Origin: Ruminococcus sp.
GTDB taxonomy: Bacteria; Bacillota; Clostridia; Oscillospirales; Acutalibacteraceae
Length of the DNA: 64,000 bases
Reading direction: 5' to 3'
NCBI GenBank assembly: GCA_017457955.1
Contig: JAFTGL010000012.1
Span: 124,001-188,000, forward strand
The position numbers were made by a program, and so were the translations under genes. Positions 16,474 through 26,176 of the stretch are shown here, piece by piece. Each line of letters begins with the position of its first letter. The first letter of the stretch is position 1. The notes under the pieces were generated by a model, which saw only the letters and a list, made by a program, of their open reading frames with translations, was not told the DNA's origin and made no database searches.

Positions 16474-19400
16474 TTAATTCGTTTTCATGCCCAGCTTTGC
16501 CGCTACCTCGGACGCGCGCAGTTCGAGGAGCTTACTGATACCCTCGTCCTGCATGGTGACGCCGTAGAGGACGTCGGCTTCTTCCATCGTGCCGCGGCGG
16601 TGGGTGATCAGGATGAACTGGGTGCTCTGGGTCAGGTTGCGCAGGTAGCTTGCGAAACGGTCGACGTTGACTTCGTCGAGCGCCGCTTCGATCTCGTCCA
16701 TGACGCAGAACGGCGCGGGACGAACCTTCATGATAGCGAAATACAGTGCGATGGCGACCAGCGCCTTTTCGCCGCCCGATAACGCTTCGAGGTGCACGAC
16801 GATCTTGCCGGGCGGATGGACGATGATGTCGATGCCCGAAGTGAGGATGTTCTCGGGATCGGACAGCTCTAAATGCGCCTCGCCGCCGCCGAACAGCTCC
16901 TTGAAGGTCAGGGTGAAGTTCTTATTGATCTCGCCGAACGAGTCGACAAAGACCTCTTTCATCTGCTTGGTCAGGCTGACGATCAGGTTTTCGATCTCTT
17001 TCTTCGACTTCTCGACGTCGTCCACCTGCGTTTTCATGAAGGTGTAACGCTCGGAAACCTCTTTGTACTCCTCGATCGCGCCGGTGTTGACGGAACCGAG
17101 CGCCTTGATCTTGTTTTTCAGGGAGCTGAGTCGTGAACGCGCTTCGGTGAGATTCTCGATCTCGACCGCCTGCTGCTCCGCTTCATGGCGGGTCAGCTCA
17201 TACTCTTCCCAAAGCTTCGCGATGATATCGTCGAATTCCTTCTGCTTGCTCGCCTTGCGCTCTTCGAGTCGGGAGAACTCGTTGGACGCAAGCTCGCGCT
17301 CGGCGGTCTTGTCGCGCTCCAGCTGACGCAGGGAGACCGTGTTCTTTTCCAGCTCCAGCTTCTCATTATTCAGCCGCTCGATGTTCAAGGCAGACTGCGC
17401 CTGCTTCTCGCTGATCGCGTCGATCTCGGCGTGCAAAGCGGTGATTTTATTTTCTAATTCGGAATTATTATTCTCATATGACTGCTTCTCGCCCTGCAGT
17501 TCCTGAATCCTCAGCTGCTGGTCGGAGCCGGTGCTCTCGGCGGACGCGATCTCCGCCTTGCGGGTATCGACGTCCTTCTCACAGCCTAAAATATCCAGAC
17601 GCAGCTGCTGGAGCTTATCGGCATATTCTTCGCGCTTCTGCGCCATTTCGTCACGGGAGCCGGAGATCGTCTTGATCTTCAGCTCGGTGGACTCGATGTC
17701 GGCGTTGAAGCGGATCATGTCCTTTTGGGCGAGTTCTCTTGCCGCGGCCGCCTCGGTAATCTTCTGAGCACCCGCGCTCAACTCGCGGTCGATGTCCTCG
17801 AGGTCGCGGCTGACCGCCGCAAGCTCCGAAAGACAGGCGTTGTACTCGGCGCTCATCCGCACCTTATCGTTCTGCGTGTTGGTCAGATCAGCGCGAGTGC
17901 CTAATAAATCCGCTTCGACCTTCGCGTACTGGCTCTCGGCTTCAGTGAATTTCTCGGCGGCGCTCTTTGCCTTTGCGCTCAGGAGCGCGGCGTCCTTCTT
18001 CAGCTTGTCGATCTCGCTCTCACGGGATAAGAGTCCCGAGTTCTTCGCGCGGGAACCGCCTGTAAAGGAACCTCCCGCGTTGATGACTTGACCGTCCAGG
18101 GTGACAACCTGGAAGCGGTAGCCGTATCTCTTCGCAATTGCGGACGCGGCGGACAGATCCTCCGCGATCACGATGCGTCCCAAGAGGTTAGAGAGAATAT
18201 TCGCGTACTTCGGCTCGGTGGAGCAAAGCTCGGAAGCGATACCGATATAGCCGTAGCAGTCGTCGAGACCTTTTTCGTCCAATGTGCGGGGCTTGATGGT
18301 CGTAATCGGCAGGAAGGTCGCCCGACCGCCGTCGCGCTTTTTCAGCATTTCGATCGCGCGTTTCGCGTCGGAGTCATTGTTCACGACGATGTGCTGCATC
18401 TTCGCGCCCAAGGCGACTTCCATCGCGATATTATACTCGGACGGCACCTTGATCAGAGTGGTCACGGGTCCGCAGATACCGCCTAAGCCGCCGTTTTTCG
18501 CTTCTTTCATCACGATCTTGACGCTGTTGTAAAAGCCCTCGAAGTTCGCGGACAGGTCGGACAAAAGCCTTGCGCGGCGGGACTTTTCCTCTGCGTCGAG
18601 ACGCAGGGTCTCCGCACTGCGGCGCAGTTCCTCTCGCTTATCGGCGCGGGCCTGCAGCTTCATTTCCAAGCCCTGTATCGCGTTGCCAAAGGCGGAAATG
18701 CGGGAGTCCGCTTTCTTGATCTGCTCTTCGTATTTTTCTTTTATCGAAATTAAATCATCCCGCTGGGTTTTCTTAGCTTCGCTTGATTCGCGCAGCGTCA
18801 CGGCGCGGGCTTCCAGTTCTTCAATAGACGAAGCGCTGGTGATATTGGTGACGCGTACATCCGCCAGCCGCTGAGATAAGGAAGCGATGATCGCGGACAG
18901 CTTTTGAAGCTCGTCGTTCGAGCGGGACGCATCGTTATTGATACTGTTCAGCTCGTCCGATATCGCGTTGTAATCGGACTGCTTTTTGAGGATCTCTTCA
19001 CGGAGCTTGTCGATCTCCGAGAGCTTTTCTGTGACGATCTTTTGGATATCGACCGTGGAGCTTTCGGCGCGTTCGATCTCGCCTATGATACGCTCGATGT
19101 TCTCTTTGTTGTGGAGGATATCGTTCTCAGCGACGGAGATCTCGGCGTTCTTTCCGGCGATCTGGGCGTCAAAGAGAGAGGACGCGGTGCGCTCCTGCTC
19201 GATCTGCGAGCTCATCATGCCGTTTTTGATATAGATTTCCTCGGTCTGAGAAGCGATGGTGCGCAGGGCTTCATCCGCTTCCTCATACTGGCTTTTGGCA
19301 ATGGCGATCTTGTCCTCATGGTCACGCAGGACTGCCGCGCTTTTGTCAAGGGTATCGAGCCAAAGTGCGATCTCCAGACCGCGCTTTTCACCGCTGTACT

Positions 19401-20049
19401 CGAGGAACTTCTGCGCCTTTTCGGACTGGATCCGCAGGGGCTCTACCCTGTCCTCCAGCTCCGTCACGATGTCGCGGAGTCTCAAAAGGTTTTCTTCCGT
19501 GTGCGCTAACTTCCGCTCTGCTTCCGTCTTGCGGTAGCGATAACGGGAGATACCCGCGGCTTCTTCAAATATTTCACGTCTGTCCTCGGATTTTGAGGCG
19601 ACGATAGAGTCGATCTTGCCCTGGCCGATCATGCTGTAGCCGTCGCGTCCGAGACCCGTATCCATGAACAGCTCATGGATGTCCTTGAGTCGGACGGAGG
19701 CTTTGTTGATGAGATACTCCGACTCGCCCGAACGGTAATAGCGGCGGGTGACCGCTACGTCGTCGCCGCCGTAGGGCAGACTGCGGTCGGAGTTGTCGAT
19801 GGTCAGCGTGACCTCGGCATAGCCCTGACGCTTGCGGCGGTCGGTGCCGTTGAATACGACGTCCTCCATCTTGGAACAGCGCAGCGCCTTGGCGCTCTGC
19901 TCGCCCAGTACCCAGCGGATGGCGTCGCTGATGTTGGACTTACCGGAGCCGTTGGGACCGACGACAGAGGTGATGCCGTGATCAAAGGTCAATTTGGTTT
20001 TATCGGGAAAGGTTTTGAATCCCTGTAATTCGAGAGATTTTAATAACAT
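16474..20049 (-). CDS. smc: Chromosome segregation protein SMC
   Basis: Structural maintenance of chromosomes ATPase, which with ScpA/ScpB extrudes DNA loops and organises sister origins. The 1191-residue architecture is complete: N-terminal Walker A GPNGSGKSN (residues 32-40), a first coiled coil, the hinge at about residues 510-650 (with FLPITTIKPR and GGSFTGG segments), a second coiled coil, then LSGGEKAL near residue 1090 and Walker B DEIEAALDEVNV. AGAGGT precedes the ATG. scpA/scpB are not in this window. Confidence 0.98.
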   Translation of the reverse strand: MLLKSLELQGFKTFPDKTKLTFDHGITSVVGPNGSGKSNISDAIRWVLGEQSAKALRCSKMEDVVFNGTDRRKRQGYAEVTLTIDNSDRSLPYGGDDVAVTRRYYRSGESEYLINKASVRLKDIHELFMDTGLGRDGYSMIGQGKIDSIVASKSEDRREIFEEAAGISRYRYRKTEAERKLAHTEENLLRLRDIVTELEDRVEPLRIQSEKAQKFLEYSGEKRGLEIALWLDTLDKSAAVLRDHEDKIAIAKSQYEEADEALRTIASQTEEIYIKNGMMSSQIEQERTASSLFDAQIAGKNAEISVAENDILHNKENIERIIGEIERAESSTVDIQKIVTEKLSEIDKLREEILKKQSDYNAISDELNSINNDASRSNDELQKLSAIIASLSQRLADVRVTNITSASSIEELEARAVTLRESSEAKKTQRDDLISIKEKYEEQIKKADSRISAFGNAIQGLEMKLQARADKREELRRSAETLRLDAEEKSRRARLLSDLSANFEGFYNSVKIVMKEAKNGGLGGICGPVTTLIKVPSEYNIAMEVALGAKMQHIVVNNDSDAKRAIEMLKKRDGGRATFLPITTIKPRTLDEKGLDDCYGYIGIASELCSTEPKYANILSNLLGRIVIAEDLSAASAIAKRYGYRFQVVTLDGQVINAGGSFTGGSRAKNSGLLSRESEIDKLKKDAALLSAKAKSAAEKFTEAESQYAKVEADLLGTRADLTNTQNDKVRMSAEYNACLSELAAVSRDLEDIDRELSAGAQKITEAAAARELAQKDMIRFNADIESTELKIKTISGSRDEMAQKREEYADKLQQLRLDILGCEKDVDTRKAEIASAESTGSDQQLRIQELQGEKQSYENNNSELENKITALHAEIDAISEKQAQSALNIERLNNEKLELEKNTVSLRQLERDKTAERELASNEFSRLEERKASKQKEFDDIIAKLWEEYELTRHEAEQQAVEIENLTEARSRLSSLKNKIKALGSVNTGAIEEYKEVSERYTFMKTQVDDVEKSKKEIENLIVSLTKQMKEVFVDSFGEINKNFTLTFKELFGGGEAHLELSDPENILTSGIDIIVHPPGKIVVHLEALSGGEKALVAIALYFAIMKVRPAPFCVMDEIEAALDEVNVDRFASYLRNLTQSTQFILITHRRGTMEEADVLYGVTMQDEGISKLLELRASEVAAKLGMKTN

Positions 20050-20066
20050 TCTGAACCTCTTGTGTG

Positions 20067-21056
20067 CTAAGGTAAAATAAGGATCTCACGGTCGCCGAGC
20101 GACGCGTCCTCCTGTATCGTGATCTCATAGCCGCGTTCTTTCAGCGCGATGAGATTGGATTTTTTGTTGCCGGTCATTTTGGAACGGCTCTTCGGATTCA
20201 CACACAATGTGTGAGCTCCTACCTCTTTGCCGCTGAGCATTGCAATCGCCTGATTCAGCATGATACGGCTTTCGCAAAGCTCGCGGAAGGCGGGATGGTA
20301 AGGACCCGCGAGCCTGTCGGTTTTCAAGGTCTCGCTGTCGTGGAGTCCGACGCGGATAACTTTAATCCCTTCGTTTTCAAACAGCGGGATCATTGTGCTG
20401 ACCAAATCAACCGCTTCATCGAGTAATTGCGGACGGTAAACACCCGCCTGATACAGCTCGTCGAGCCGTGTGCCACGCATGACGATGGTCGGATAGATCC
20501 GTACCGTATCGGGACGTAAAGCAATGAATTCCCGCGCGGTATGACGGTCGAGTTCATCACTGCTCCTATACAACCCTGTCATCATCTGCAAGCCCAGCTC
20601 AAAACCGAAGTGTTTGATCAGCCCCGACGCCTTACGCACATCCTCCGCGGTATGCCCGCGGTCGTTCGCGGACAGCACGGTATCGTCCATGCTCTGCGCG
20701 CCGAGCTCGATCGAAGTTACGCGATAGCTTTTCAGCAGATTGAGTATTTCTTCGTCAATGCAGTCGGGACGGGTGGAGATGCGAATCCCCTTGAAGCGGT
20801 CGATATACGGCACGGTCGCGTCCAGCAGAGACAGCATATAATCACGGTCGACAGCGGTGAAGCTGCCGCCGAAAAAAGCGATCTCGCTATGGATCGAATT
20901 TTCTTTTAAAGAATCAAGAGCGGTTTCTATCGCGCTCCTGACGTCATCCTCAGTGGGCTGGTACGCCTTGCCGGTGATACTGCGCTGGTCGCAGAAGGAG
21001 CACTTGTGCGGACAGCCGTTGAAGGGGATAAACAGAGCGACATTAGCGTGTTTAAT
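20067..21056 (-). CDS. Radical SAM protein (Elp3-like family), apparent ATT start
   Basis: The radical SAM motif CPHKCSFC is visible, but the first ATG in frame (20837) lies beyond it and would delete the cluster. Reading upstream, the frame continues to an in-frame TGA two codons before 21056. Within this stretch no ATG, GTG or TTG exists; the codons run GTT ATT AAA CAC GCT AAT. Starting at ATT (21054-21056) gives KHANVALFIPFNGCPHKC after the initiator, the usual N-terminus of the family and 329 residues in all. The ATT overlaps the rnc stop (ATTAA). The function is unknown; members share features with Elp3 and HemN-type enzymes and often sit between rnc and smc in Clostridia. Confidence 0.82.
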   Translation of the reverse strand: MKHANVALFIPFNGCPHKCSFCDQRSITGKAYQPTEDDVRSAIETALDSLKENSIHSEIAFFGGSFTAVDRDYMLSLLDATVPYIDRFKGIRISTRPDCIDEEILNLLKSYRVTSIELGAQSMDDTVLSANDRGHTAEDVRKASGLIKHFGFELGLQMMTGLYRSSDELDRHTAREFIALRPDTVRIYPTIVMRGTRLDELYQAGVYRPQLLDEAVDLVSTMIPLFENEGIKVIRVGLHDSETLKTDRLAGPYHPAFRELCESRIMLNQAIAMLSGKEVGAHTLCVNPKSRSKMTGNKKSNLIALKERGYEITIQEDASLGDREILILP

Positions 21057-21729
21057 AACCCATCAGCTCCAGTGCTTCTCTTGCCGCCTGCTGTTCCGCT
21101 TCTTTCTTGGAGCGGCCGCCGCCGCGACCGATCACGTTCGAATTCAGGCAGACCTCGACCTTGAAGTGCTTGTCGTGGTCGGGACCGGACGAACCGATCA
21201 AGCGGTACTCCAGCTTTTCGCCGGGATTCTTCTGGATGATCTCCTGCAAAGCGGTTTTATAATCCTTAAAAGAATGGTTTTTATGCTGTTCGATCTCGGG
21301 CACAACAAAGCGCAGAATATGCCGCCGTGCGGCTTCCATACCGCCGTCGAGGTAGATCGCGGCGATCAAAGCTTCAAAAGCGTCGGAGACAATGGACGGA
21401 CGCTTCGCGCCGCCGTTGCGGCGTTCGCCGTTAGAAAGGCGCAGGTAAGAGCCGAGATCGATCTGCTTGGCAAAGTCGAAAAGACTTTTCTCGCAGACAA
21501 GGGATGCGCGTAATTTTGTCAGCTCGCCCTCGGGAAGACCCGGGCAATGCTTGTAGATATAATCGGAGACGACGATCGACAGCACCGCGTCGCCGAGGAA
21601 CTCCAGCCGCTCGTTATACTTCATGTTCTTATGCTGCTCATGCGCATAAGAGGAATGGGTCAGCGCCTCGATCAGGAGAGCGGGATCCTTAAAGGCATAG
21701 CCGATGATTTCCTGCAGATCCTTCATCAC
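21052..21729 (-). CDS. rnc: Ribonuclease III
   Basis: Double-strand-specific RNase processing rRNA precursors and structured mRNAs. The catalytic signature NERLEFLGDAVLS is near residue 40, with the second metal-binding Asp/Glu region (SDAFEALIAAIYLD) near residue 115. The C-terminal dsRNA-binding domain spans about residues 155-223. The 225-residue length is normal. It overlaps plsX by four bases at the start and the radical SAM gene at the end. Confidence 0.97.
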   Translation of the reverse strand: MMKDLQEIIGYAFKDPALLIEALTHSSYAHEQHKNMKYNERLEFLGDAVLSIVVSDYIYKHCPGLPEGELTKLRASLVCEKSLFDFAKQIDLGSYLRLSNGERRNGGAKRPSIVSDAFEALIAAIYLDGGMEAARRHILRFVVPEIEQHKNHSFKDYKTALQEIIQKNPGEKLEYRLIGSSGPDHDKHFKVEVCLNSNVIGRGGGRSKKEAEQQAAREALELMGY

Positions 21730-22742
21730 TCGTCCCCATCCTCGGTATCGGCGATCGTGCTGAGGGTCTCGGTCATGGTGGAAATGATATCGTTGCCGAC
21801 GTAATCCATGCAGACGCGCACAGCGTTCTTGATGGTCTTGGCGTTGGCGTTGCCGTGCGCCTTGAAAACAGGCTTGGAACAGCCCAGCACCGCCGTGCCG
21901 CCGAACTCGTCAAGGTCCATATCCTTCTTGAACTGCTTCATATCGCCGAGCACCATAGCGGCCGCCAGTTTATTCTTCACGCTCTTGGTAAAGATACCCT
22001 TGATCTTCTTCATCAGAGCCAGCGCGACGCCCTCGTAGGTTTTGACGATCATATTGCCGGTGAAGCCGTCGCAGACGACGACGTCAGCGCCGTCGAGCGG
22101 GATATCGCGTCCCTCGACGTTGCCGATGAAGTTGACGGGAGTCTTTTGCAGGAGCTTGTACGTCTCCTGACGCAGCTCGTCGCCCTTGTGCTCCTCGGTG
22201 CCGACGTTGGCAAGTCCCACGCGGGGATTCTCGATCCCCATGACCTTGTTCATGTACACAGAACCCATGATAGCAAACTGCTGGAGCACCTTGGGGCGAA
22301 CGTCGGTGTTGATGCCGCTGTCGATCAGCATGAACTTGCCGGTCATGTTCGGGATAACGGGAGCGAACGCGACGCGCTTGACGCCCTTGATACGCTTGAC
22401 GATAAACATCGAGCCTGCGCCGATCGCGCCGGAGTTGCCGGCGGACAGAAACGCGTCGCCCTGTCCCTCTTTGAGCAGTCTGAAGCCTGTCGCAAGAGAA
22501 GTATCCGCCTTCGCTTTGGTGCGGATCGCGGAGGGCTGGTCGTTGTTGGTAAAGATACCGGGCGCATGGACGATCTCTACGCCGTCGAGACTGATCACAT
22601 TATCAGCCGCGACCTTGCGGATGGTCGTTTCGTCGCCTGTGAGCAGGATATCGACGCCGTATTCGTTCTTTGCGTCAACGGCGCCTTTGATGATTTCGAG
22701 CGGGGCGTTGTCGCCGCCGAACGCGTCTACGATGATTTTCAT
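21726..22742 (-). CDS. plsX: Phosphate acyltransferase PlsX
   Basis: Makes acyl-phosphate from acyl-ACP, the first step of phospholipid synthesis via PlsY. The 338 residues show DAFGGDNAP at the start, SAGNSGA near residue 100 and the CDGFTGN segment, all typical. In most Firmicutes acpP lies between plsX and rnc; here plsX runs directly into rnc with an ATGA overlap, so acyl carrier protein must be encoded elsewhere. AAGGAT precedes the ATG. Confidence 0.97.
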   Translation of the reverse strand: MKIIVDAFGGDNAPLEIIKGAVDAKNEYGVDILLTGDETTIRKVAADNVISLDGVEIVHAPGIFTNNDQPSAIRTKAKADTSLATGFRLLKEGQGDAFLSAGNSGAIGAGSMFIVKRIKGVKRVAFAPVIPNMTGKFMLIDSGINTDVRPKVLQQFAIMGSVYMNKVMGIENPRVGLANVGTEEHKGDELRQETYKLLQKTPVNFIGNVEGRDIPLDGADVVVCDGFTGNMIVKTYEGVALALMKKIKGIFTKSVKNKLAAAMVLGDMKQFKKDMDLDEFGGTAVLGCSKPVFKAHGNANAKTIKNAVRVCMDYVGNDIISTMTETLSTIADTEDGDE

Positions 22743-22761
22743 ATTATCATATCCTTATCTG

Positions 22762-24081
22762 TCAAATATTGTTAGCCTGGATAAATTCTTTGAGGTCGCT
22801 CAGCGCCCTGTCGGCATACGCCTGACCGCGCTCCGCCTTGTCGCGGGGACGGTGGACAAGCTCGGGCAGGATACCGAAGTTCGCGCCCATCGGCTGGAAA
22901 TCAGTCACGAACGGGTCGCTGATATAGCGCGCCATCGCGCCCATCATGGTGGTCGGCGGGAGCGTGACCGTGTCCTGACCCGCGAGCAATCTTGCCGCAT
23001 TGATCCCGCAGAGCAGTCCCGACGAAGCGCTTTCCATATAACCCTCTACGCCCGTCAGCTGACCTGCGAAAAAGCGGTTTTTATTTTCTTTATCAGAATA
23101 ATCTGAGTTTAATATCTTCGGAGAATTGATGAAGGTGTTGCGGTGCATGACGCCGTAGCGCAAAAACTCCGCGTGATGTAAGGCGGGGATCATCGAGAAA
23201 ACCCGCTTCTGCTCGCCGAATTTCAGATTGGTCTGGAAACCAACGAGGTTGTACATAGTACCCGCGGCGTTTTCCTTGCGCAACTGCAAAACTGCCCACG
23301 GTCGGTGACCGGTGCGGGGGTCGCGCAGTCCGACGGGCTTCATCGGACCGAAACGCACGGTATCCACGCCGCGCTGTGCCATCACCTCGATCGGCATACA
23401 GCCCTCGTACACCTTGGGGTTCATGACGTCGAACTCGTGCACGGGAGCGCGTTCGGCGGATATTAGCGCTTCATAGAACGCTTCGTACTCCGCCTTGTTC
23501 ATCGGGCAGTTGAGGTAATCCTCTCCCCCGCCCTTGCCGTAGCGCGACTCATAAAATGCGTGCTCCATGTCGATGGAGTCAGCCGCGACGATAGGAGCTG
23601 CCGCGTCGAAAAACCGCAGGCTCTGACCGTAACGGTCGGCGATGTCCTTCGCGAGCGCGTCGTGGGTCAGGGGACCTGTGGCGACGATGACGACGCCGCT
23701 GTCGGGGATCGAGGTCAGCTCCTCGGGAATATAGGTGATGTTGGGATCATCCTTGATTGCTTGCGTCACCAAGGAAGAAAATAGATCACGATCTACCGCA
23801 AGCGCTCCTCCCGCGGGTACGGCGCATTTGTCGGCACATTGTAACAGCAACGAGCCGAGGGTACGCATTTCTTCTTTTAATAAACCTGCCGCGGAATTGA
23901 CGCGATTCGCCTTAAAGGAATTGGAGCATACGATCTCACATAGTTGATCGGAATGGTGGGCGGGGCTTTTTTTCAGCGGCTTTGAATCGTAGAGGTCGAC
24001 GTGCACGCCCCTTTTTGAGAGCTGATATGCCGCCTCACAGCCTGCTAAGCCCGCGCCGATAACGGTAACCTTTTTGTTCAT
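22762..24081 (-). CDS. trmFO: Methylenetetrahydrofolate--tRNA (uracil-5-)-methyltransferase TrmFO
   Basis: Folate- and FAD-dependent enzyme forming ribothymidine at U54 of tRNA, replacing TrmA in many Gram-positives. The N-terminal FAD fold VIGAGLAGCEAA begins directly after MNKK. A longer frame opens at 24210, but its extra 43 residues are Ser/Ala/Arg-rich and overlap topA; the ATG at 24081 matches the family length (439 residues). It follows topA directly, the common Firmicutes topA-trmFO order. Confidence 0.96.
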   Translation of the reverse strand: MNKKVTVIGAGLAGCEAAYQLSKRGVHVDLYDSKPLKKSPAHHSDQLCEIVCSNSFKANRVNSAAGLLKEEMRTLGSLLLQCADKCAVPAGGALAVDRDLFSSLVTQAIKDDPNITYIPEELTSIPDSGVVIVATGPLTHDALAKDIADRYGQSLRFFDAAAPIVAADSIDMEHAFYESRYGKGGGEDYLNCPMNKAEYEAFYEALISAERAPVHEFDVMNPKVYEGCMPIEVMAQRGVDTVRFGPMKPVGLRDPRTGHRPWAVLQLRKENAAGTMYNLVGFQTNLKFGEQKRVFSMIPALHHAEFLRYGVMHRNTFINSPKILNSDYSDKENKNRFFAGQLTGVEGYMESASSGLLCGINAARLLAGQDTVTLPPTTMMGAMARYISDPFVTDFQPMGANFGILPELVHRPRDKAERGQAYADRALSDLKEFIQANNI

Positions 24082-24082
24082 A

Positions 24083-26152
24083 TCACTTCTTGTATCCGCA
24101 GCCTTCACGCTGGCAGAATACGCCGCCCTTTTTGCCCTTGCGCTTGAAGAGGATATCGCCGCAGTTGGGGCACTTCTCATTGACAGGCTCATACCACGAA
24201 ACAAAATCACAATTCGGGTAATTGGAACAGCCGTAGAACATCTTGCCTTTGCCGGAACGCTTGACGATCACGTCGCCGCCGCACTTGGGGCAGTTCACGC
24301 CGACGTTCTCGACATACTTCTTGACGTTCTTGCACTCGGGATAGCCGGGGCAGGCGATGAACTTACCGTAGCGTCCGACCTTGACGACCATCTGTCTGCC
24401 GCACTTTTCGCAGATGATATCGGTCTTGTCTTCCTCAAGCTGGATCTTAACGCCCTTCATGTCGGCTTTCGCTTTGTTCAGGGTCTTTTCAAAATCGCCG
24501 TAAAATTCGTCAAGGAGAGCGACCCACTCGATATTGCCGCTCTCGACGGTATCGAGCTCCTGCTCCATCTGAGCGGTGAATTTGACATTGACGATCTTCG
24601 GAAAACGTTCTTTCATCAGACCTGCCAATGCCTCGCCAAGCTCGGTGGGGATCAGCGTCTTGCCCTCGCGCTTGACATACTCGCGGGATGTGATGGTGGA
24701 AATGGTGGCGGCGTAGGTAGAGGGTCTGCCGATGCCGTATTCTTCCAGCGCCTTGATCAGCGACGCTTCGGTAAAGCGTGCGGGCGGCTGGGTAAAGTGC
24801 TGGTTGCCGAGCAGTTCTTTCGCTTTGCAGGGGGTATCCTTCTCGAGCGAGAGGATGCGGTTGTCCTTGTCGTCCTCTTCGTCCTTGCTCTCGATATAAA
24901 GGGTGGTAAAGCCGTCGAAATCGACGCGGTAACCTGCCGCCTTGAAGATGTAGCCGTTGCCCTCGATATCCGCCTGCGTGGTCTTCTGGATACAGTCAGC
25001 CATCTGGGACGCCATGAAGCGCTCCCAGATCAGCTTATACAGCTTATACTGGTCGGTGGTCAGACTGCTCTTGATCTGGGCGGGAGTGATGGACGGCGTC
25101 GAGGGACGGATCGCTTCATGACCGTCCTGAGCGCCCGCGCGGGATTTGAACACACGGGGCTTTGCGGGCAGATATTTGTCGCCGTAGGTATCGCGGATAT
25201 AGGTCTGCGCGTCGGCGATCGCGTCGTTGGAAATGCGCAGGGAGTCGGTTCTCATATAGGTGATCAGACCGATCGCGCCGATGCCCTCGACCTCAACGCC
25301 TTCGTACAATTCCTGCGCGACCTTCATGGTGCGTCGGGACTGGAAGTTGAGCTTGCGCGACGCTTCCTGCTGTAAGGTAGAAGTGATAAAGGGCGGCGCG
25401 GGGGATTTTTTGCGGGTACCGTTCTTGACCTTCGTAATGATGAAGTTCGCGCCCTCTAAATCGGACAGGATCTTGTCAGCCTGCTCTTTGCTGCTGATCT
25501 TGATCTTGCCGTCCTGATTGCCGTATAAAGCGGCAGAGAACGCCTTGCGCGAGCCCTTGGGGATGAACTTTGCGTCGATCGACCAGTACTCTTCGGGCTT
25601 GAAGGCACGGATCTCGTTCTCTCTGTCTACGATGATACGCACCGCGACGGACTGGACGCGTCCCGCGGAAAGACCGCGGTGGATCTTCTGGGACACAAAG
25701 GGGCTGAGCTTATAGCCCACCAGACGGTCGAGAATACGGCGCGCCTGCTGAGCGTTGACTAAATCGATATTGATGGTGCGGGGAGCAGCCATGCCGTTCT
25801 TGATACCGGTTTTGGTGATCTCGGTAAACTCGACGCGGTCGACCTCGTCGAGCGGCAGTCCCAGCAGATACGCCAGATGCCACGAGATAGCTTCTCCCTC
25901 TCTGTCAGGGTCCGTCGCAAGGTAGACCTTGTCAGACTTCTTTGCCTTTGCCTGCAGCTCGTCTACCAGCTTTTCCTTTCCCTTGATGACCTCATACTTC
26001 GGCTCGAAATGGTTATTGACGTCTACGCTCAGGCGTGCCGAGGGCAGATCCCTGACGTGACCCATCGACGCGACGACGTCATAGTCCTTGCCGAGATATT
26101 TTTTGATGGTCTTCGCCTTTGCGGGCGACTCCACGATTACAAGATTAGACAT
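24083..26152 (-). CDS. topA: DNA topoisomerase I
   Basis: Type IA topoisomerase relaxing negative supercoils. The TOPRIM domain at the N-terminus (VIVESPAKAKTIKKYLG, and DPDREGE) and the catalytic Tyr in GLITYMRTDS near residue 298 are present. Three four-Cys zinc fingers follow from about residue 575 to the end (CEKCG...CPGYPEC, CPKCG...CSNYPNC, CPNCG...CQREGC). The 689-residue length is typical. GGAGGA is nine bases before the ATG. Confidence 0.98.
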   Translation of the reverse strand: MSNLVIVESPAKAKTIKKYLGKDYDVVASMGHVRDLPSARLSVDVNNHFEPKYEVIKGKEKLVDELQAKAKKSDKVYLATDPDREGEAISWHLAYLLGLPLDEVDRVEFTEITKTGIKNGMAAPRTINIDLVNAQQARRILDRLVGYKLSPFVSQKIHRGLSAGRVQSVAVRIIVDRENEIRAFKPEEYWSIDAKFIPKGSRKAFSAALYGNQDGKIKISSKEQADKILSDLEGANFIITKVKNGTRKKSPAPPFITSTLQQEASRKLNFQSRRTMKVAQELYEGVEVEGIGAIGLITYMRTDSLRISNDAIADAQTYIRDTYGDKYLPAKPRVFKSRAGAQDGHEAIRPSTPSITPAQIKSSLTTDQYKLYKLIWERFMASQMADCIQKTTQADIEGNGYIFKAAGYRVDFDGFTTLYIESKDEEDDKDNRILSLEKDTPCKAKELLGNQHFTQPPARFTEASLIKALEEYGIGRPSTYAATISTITSREYVKREGKTLIPTELGEALAGLMKERFPKIVNVKFTAQMEQELDTVESGNIEWVALLDEFYGDFEKTLNKAKADMKGVKIQLEEDKTDIICEKCGRQMVVKVGRYGKFIACPGYPECKNVKKYVENVGVNCPKCGGDVIVKRSGKGKMFYGCSNYPNCDFVSWYEPVNEKCPNCGDILFKRKGKKGGVFCQREGCGYKK

Positions 26153-26176
26153 GCTTTCTTGTCCTCCGTTTATTTG

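Noticed and set aside
24082..24210. N-terminal extension of TrmFO (43 residues) from an ATG at 24210.
   Set aside because: It overlaps topA, is low-complexity Ser/Ala/Arg, and the FAD-binding motif needs to start near the N-terminus.
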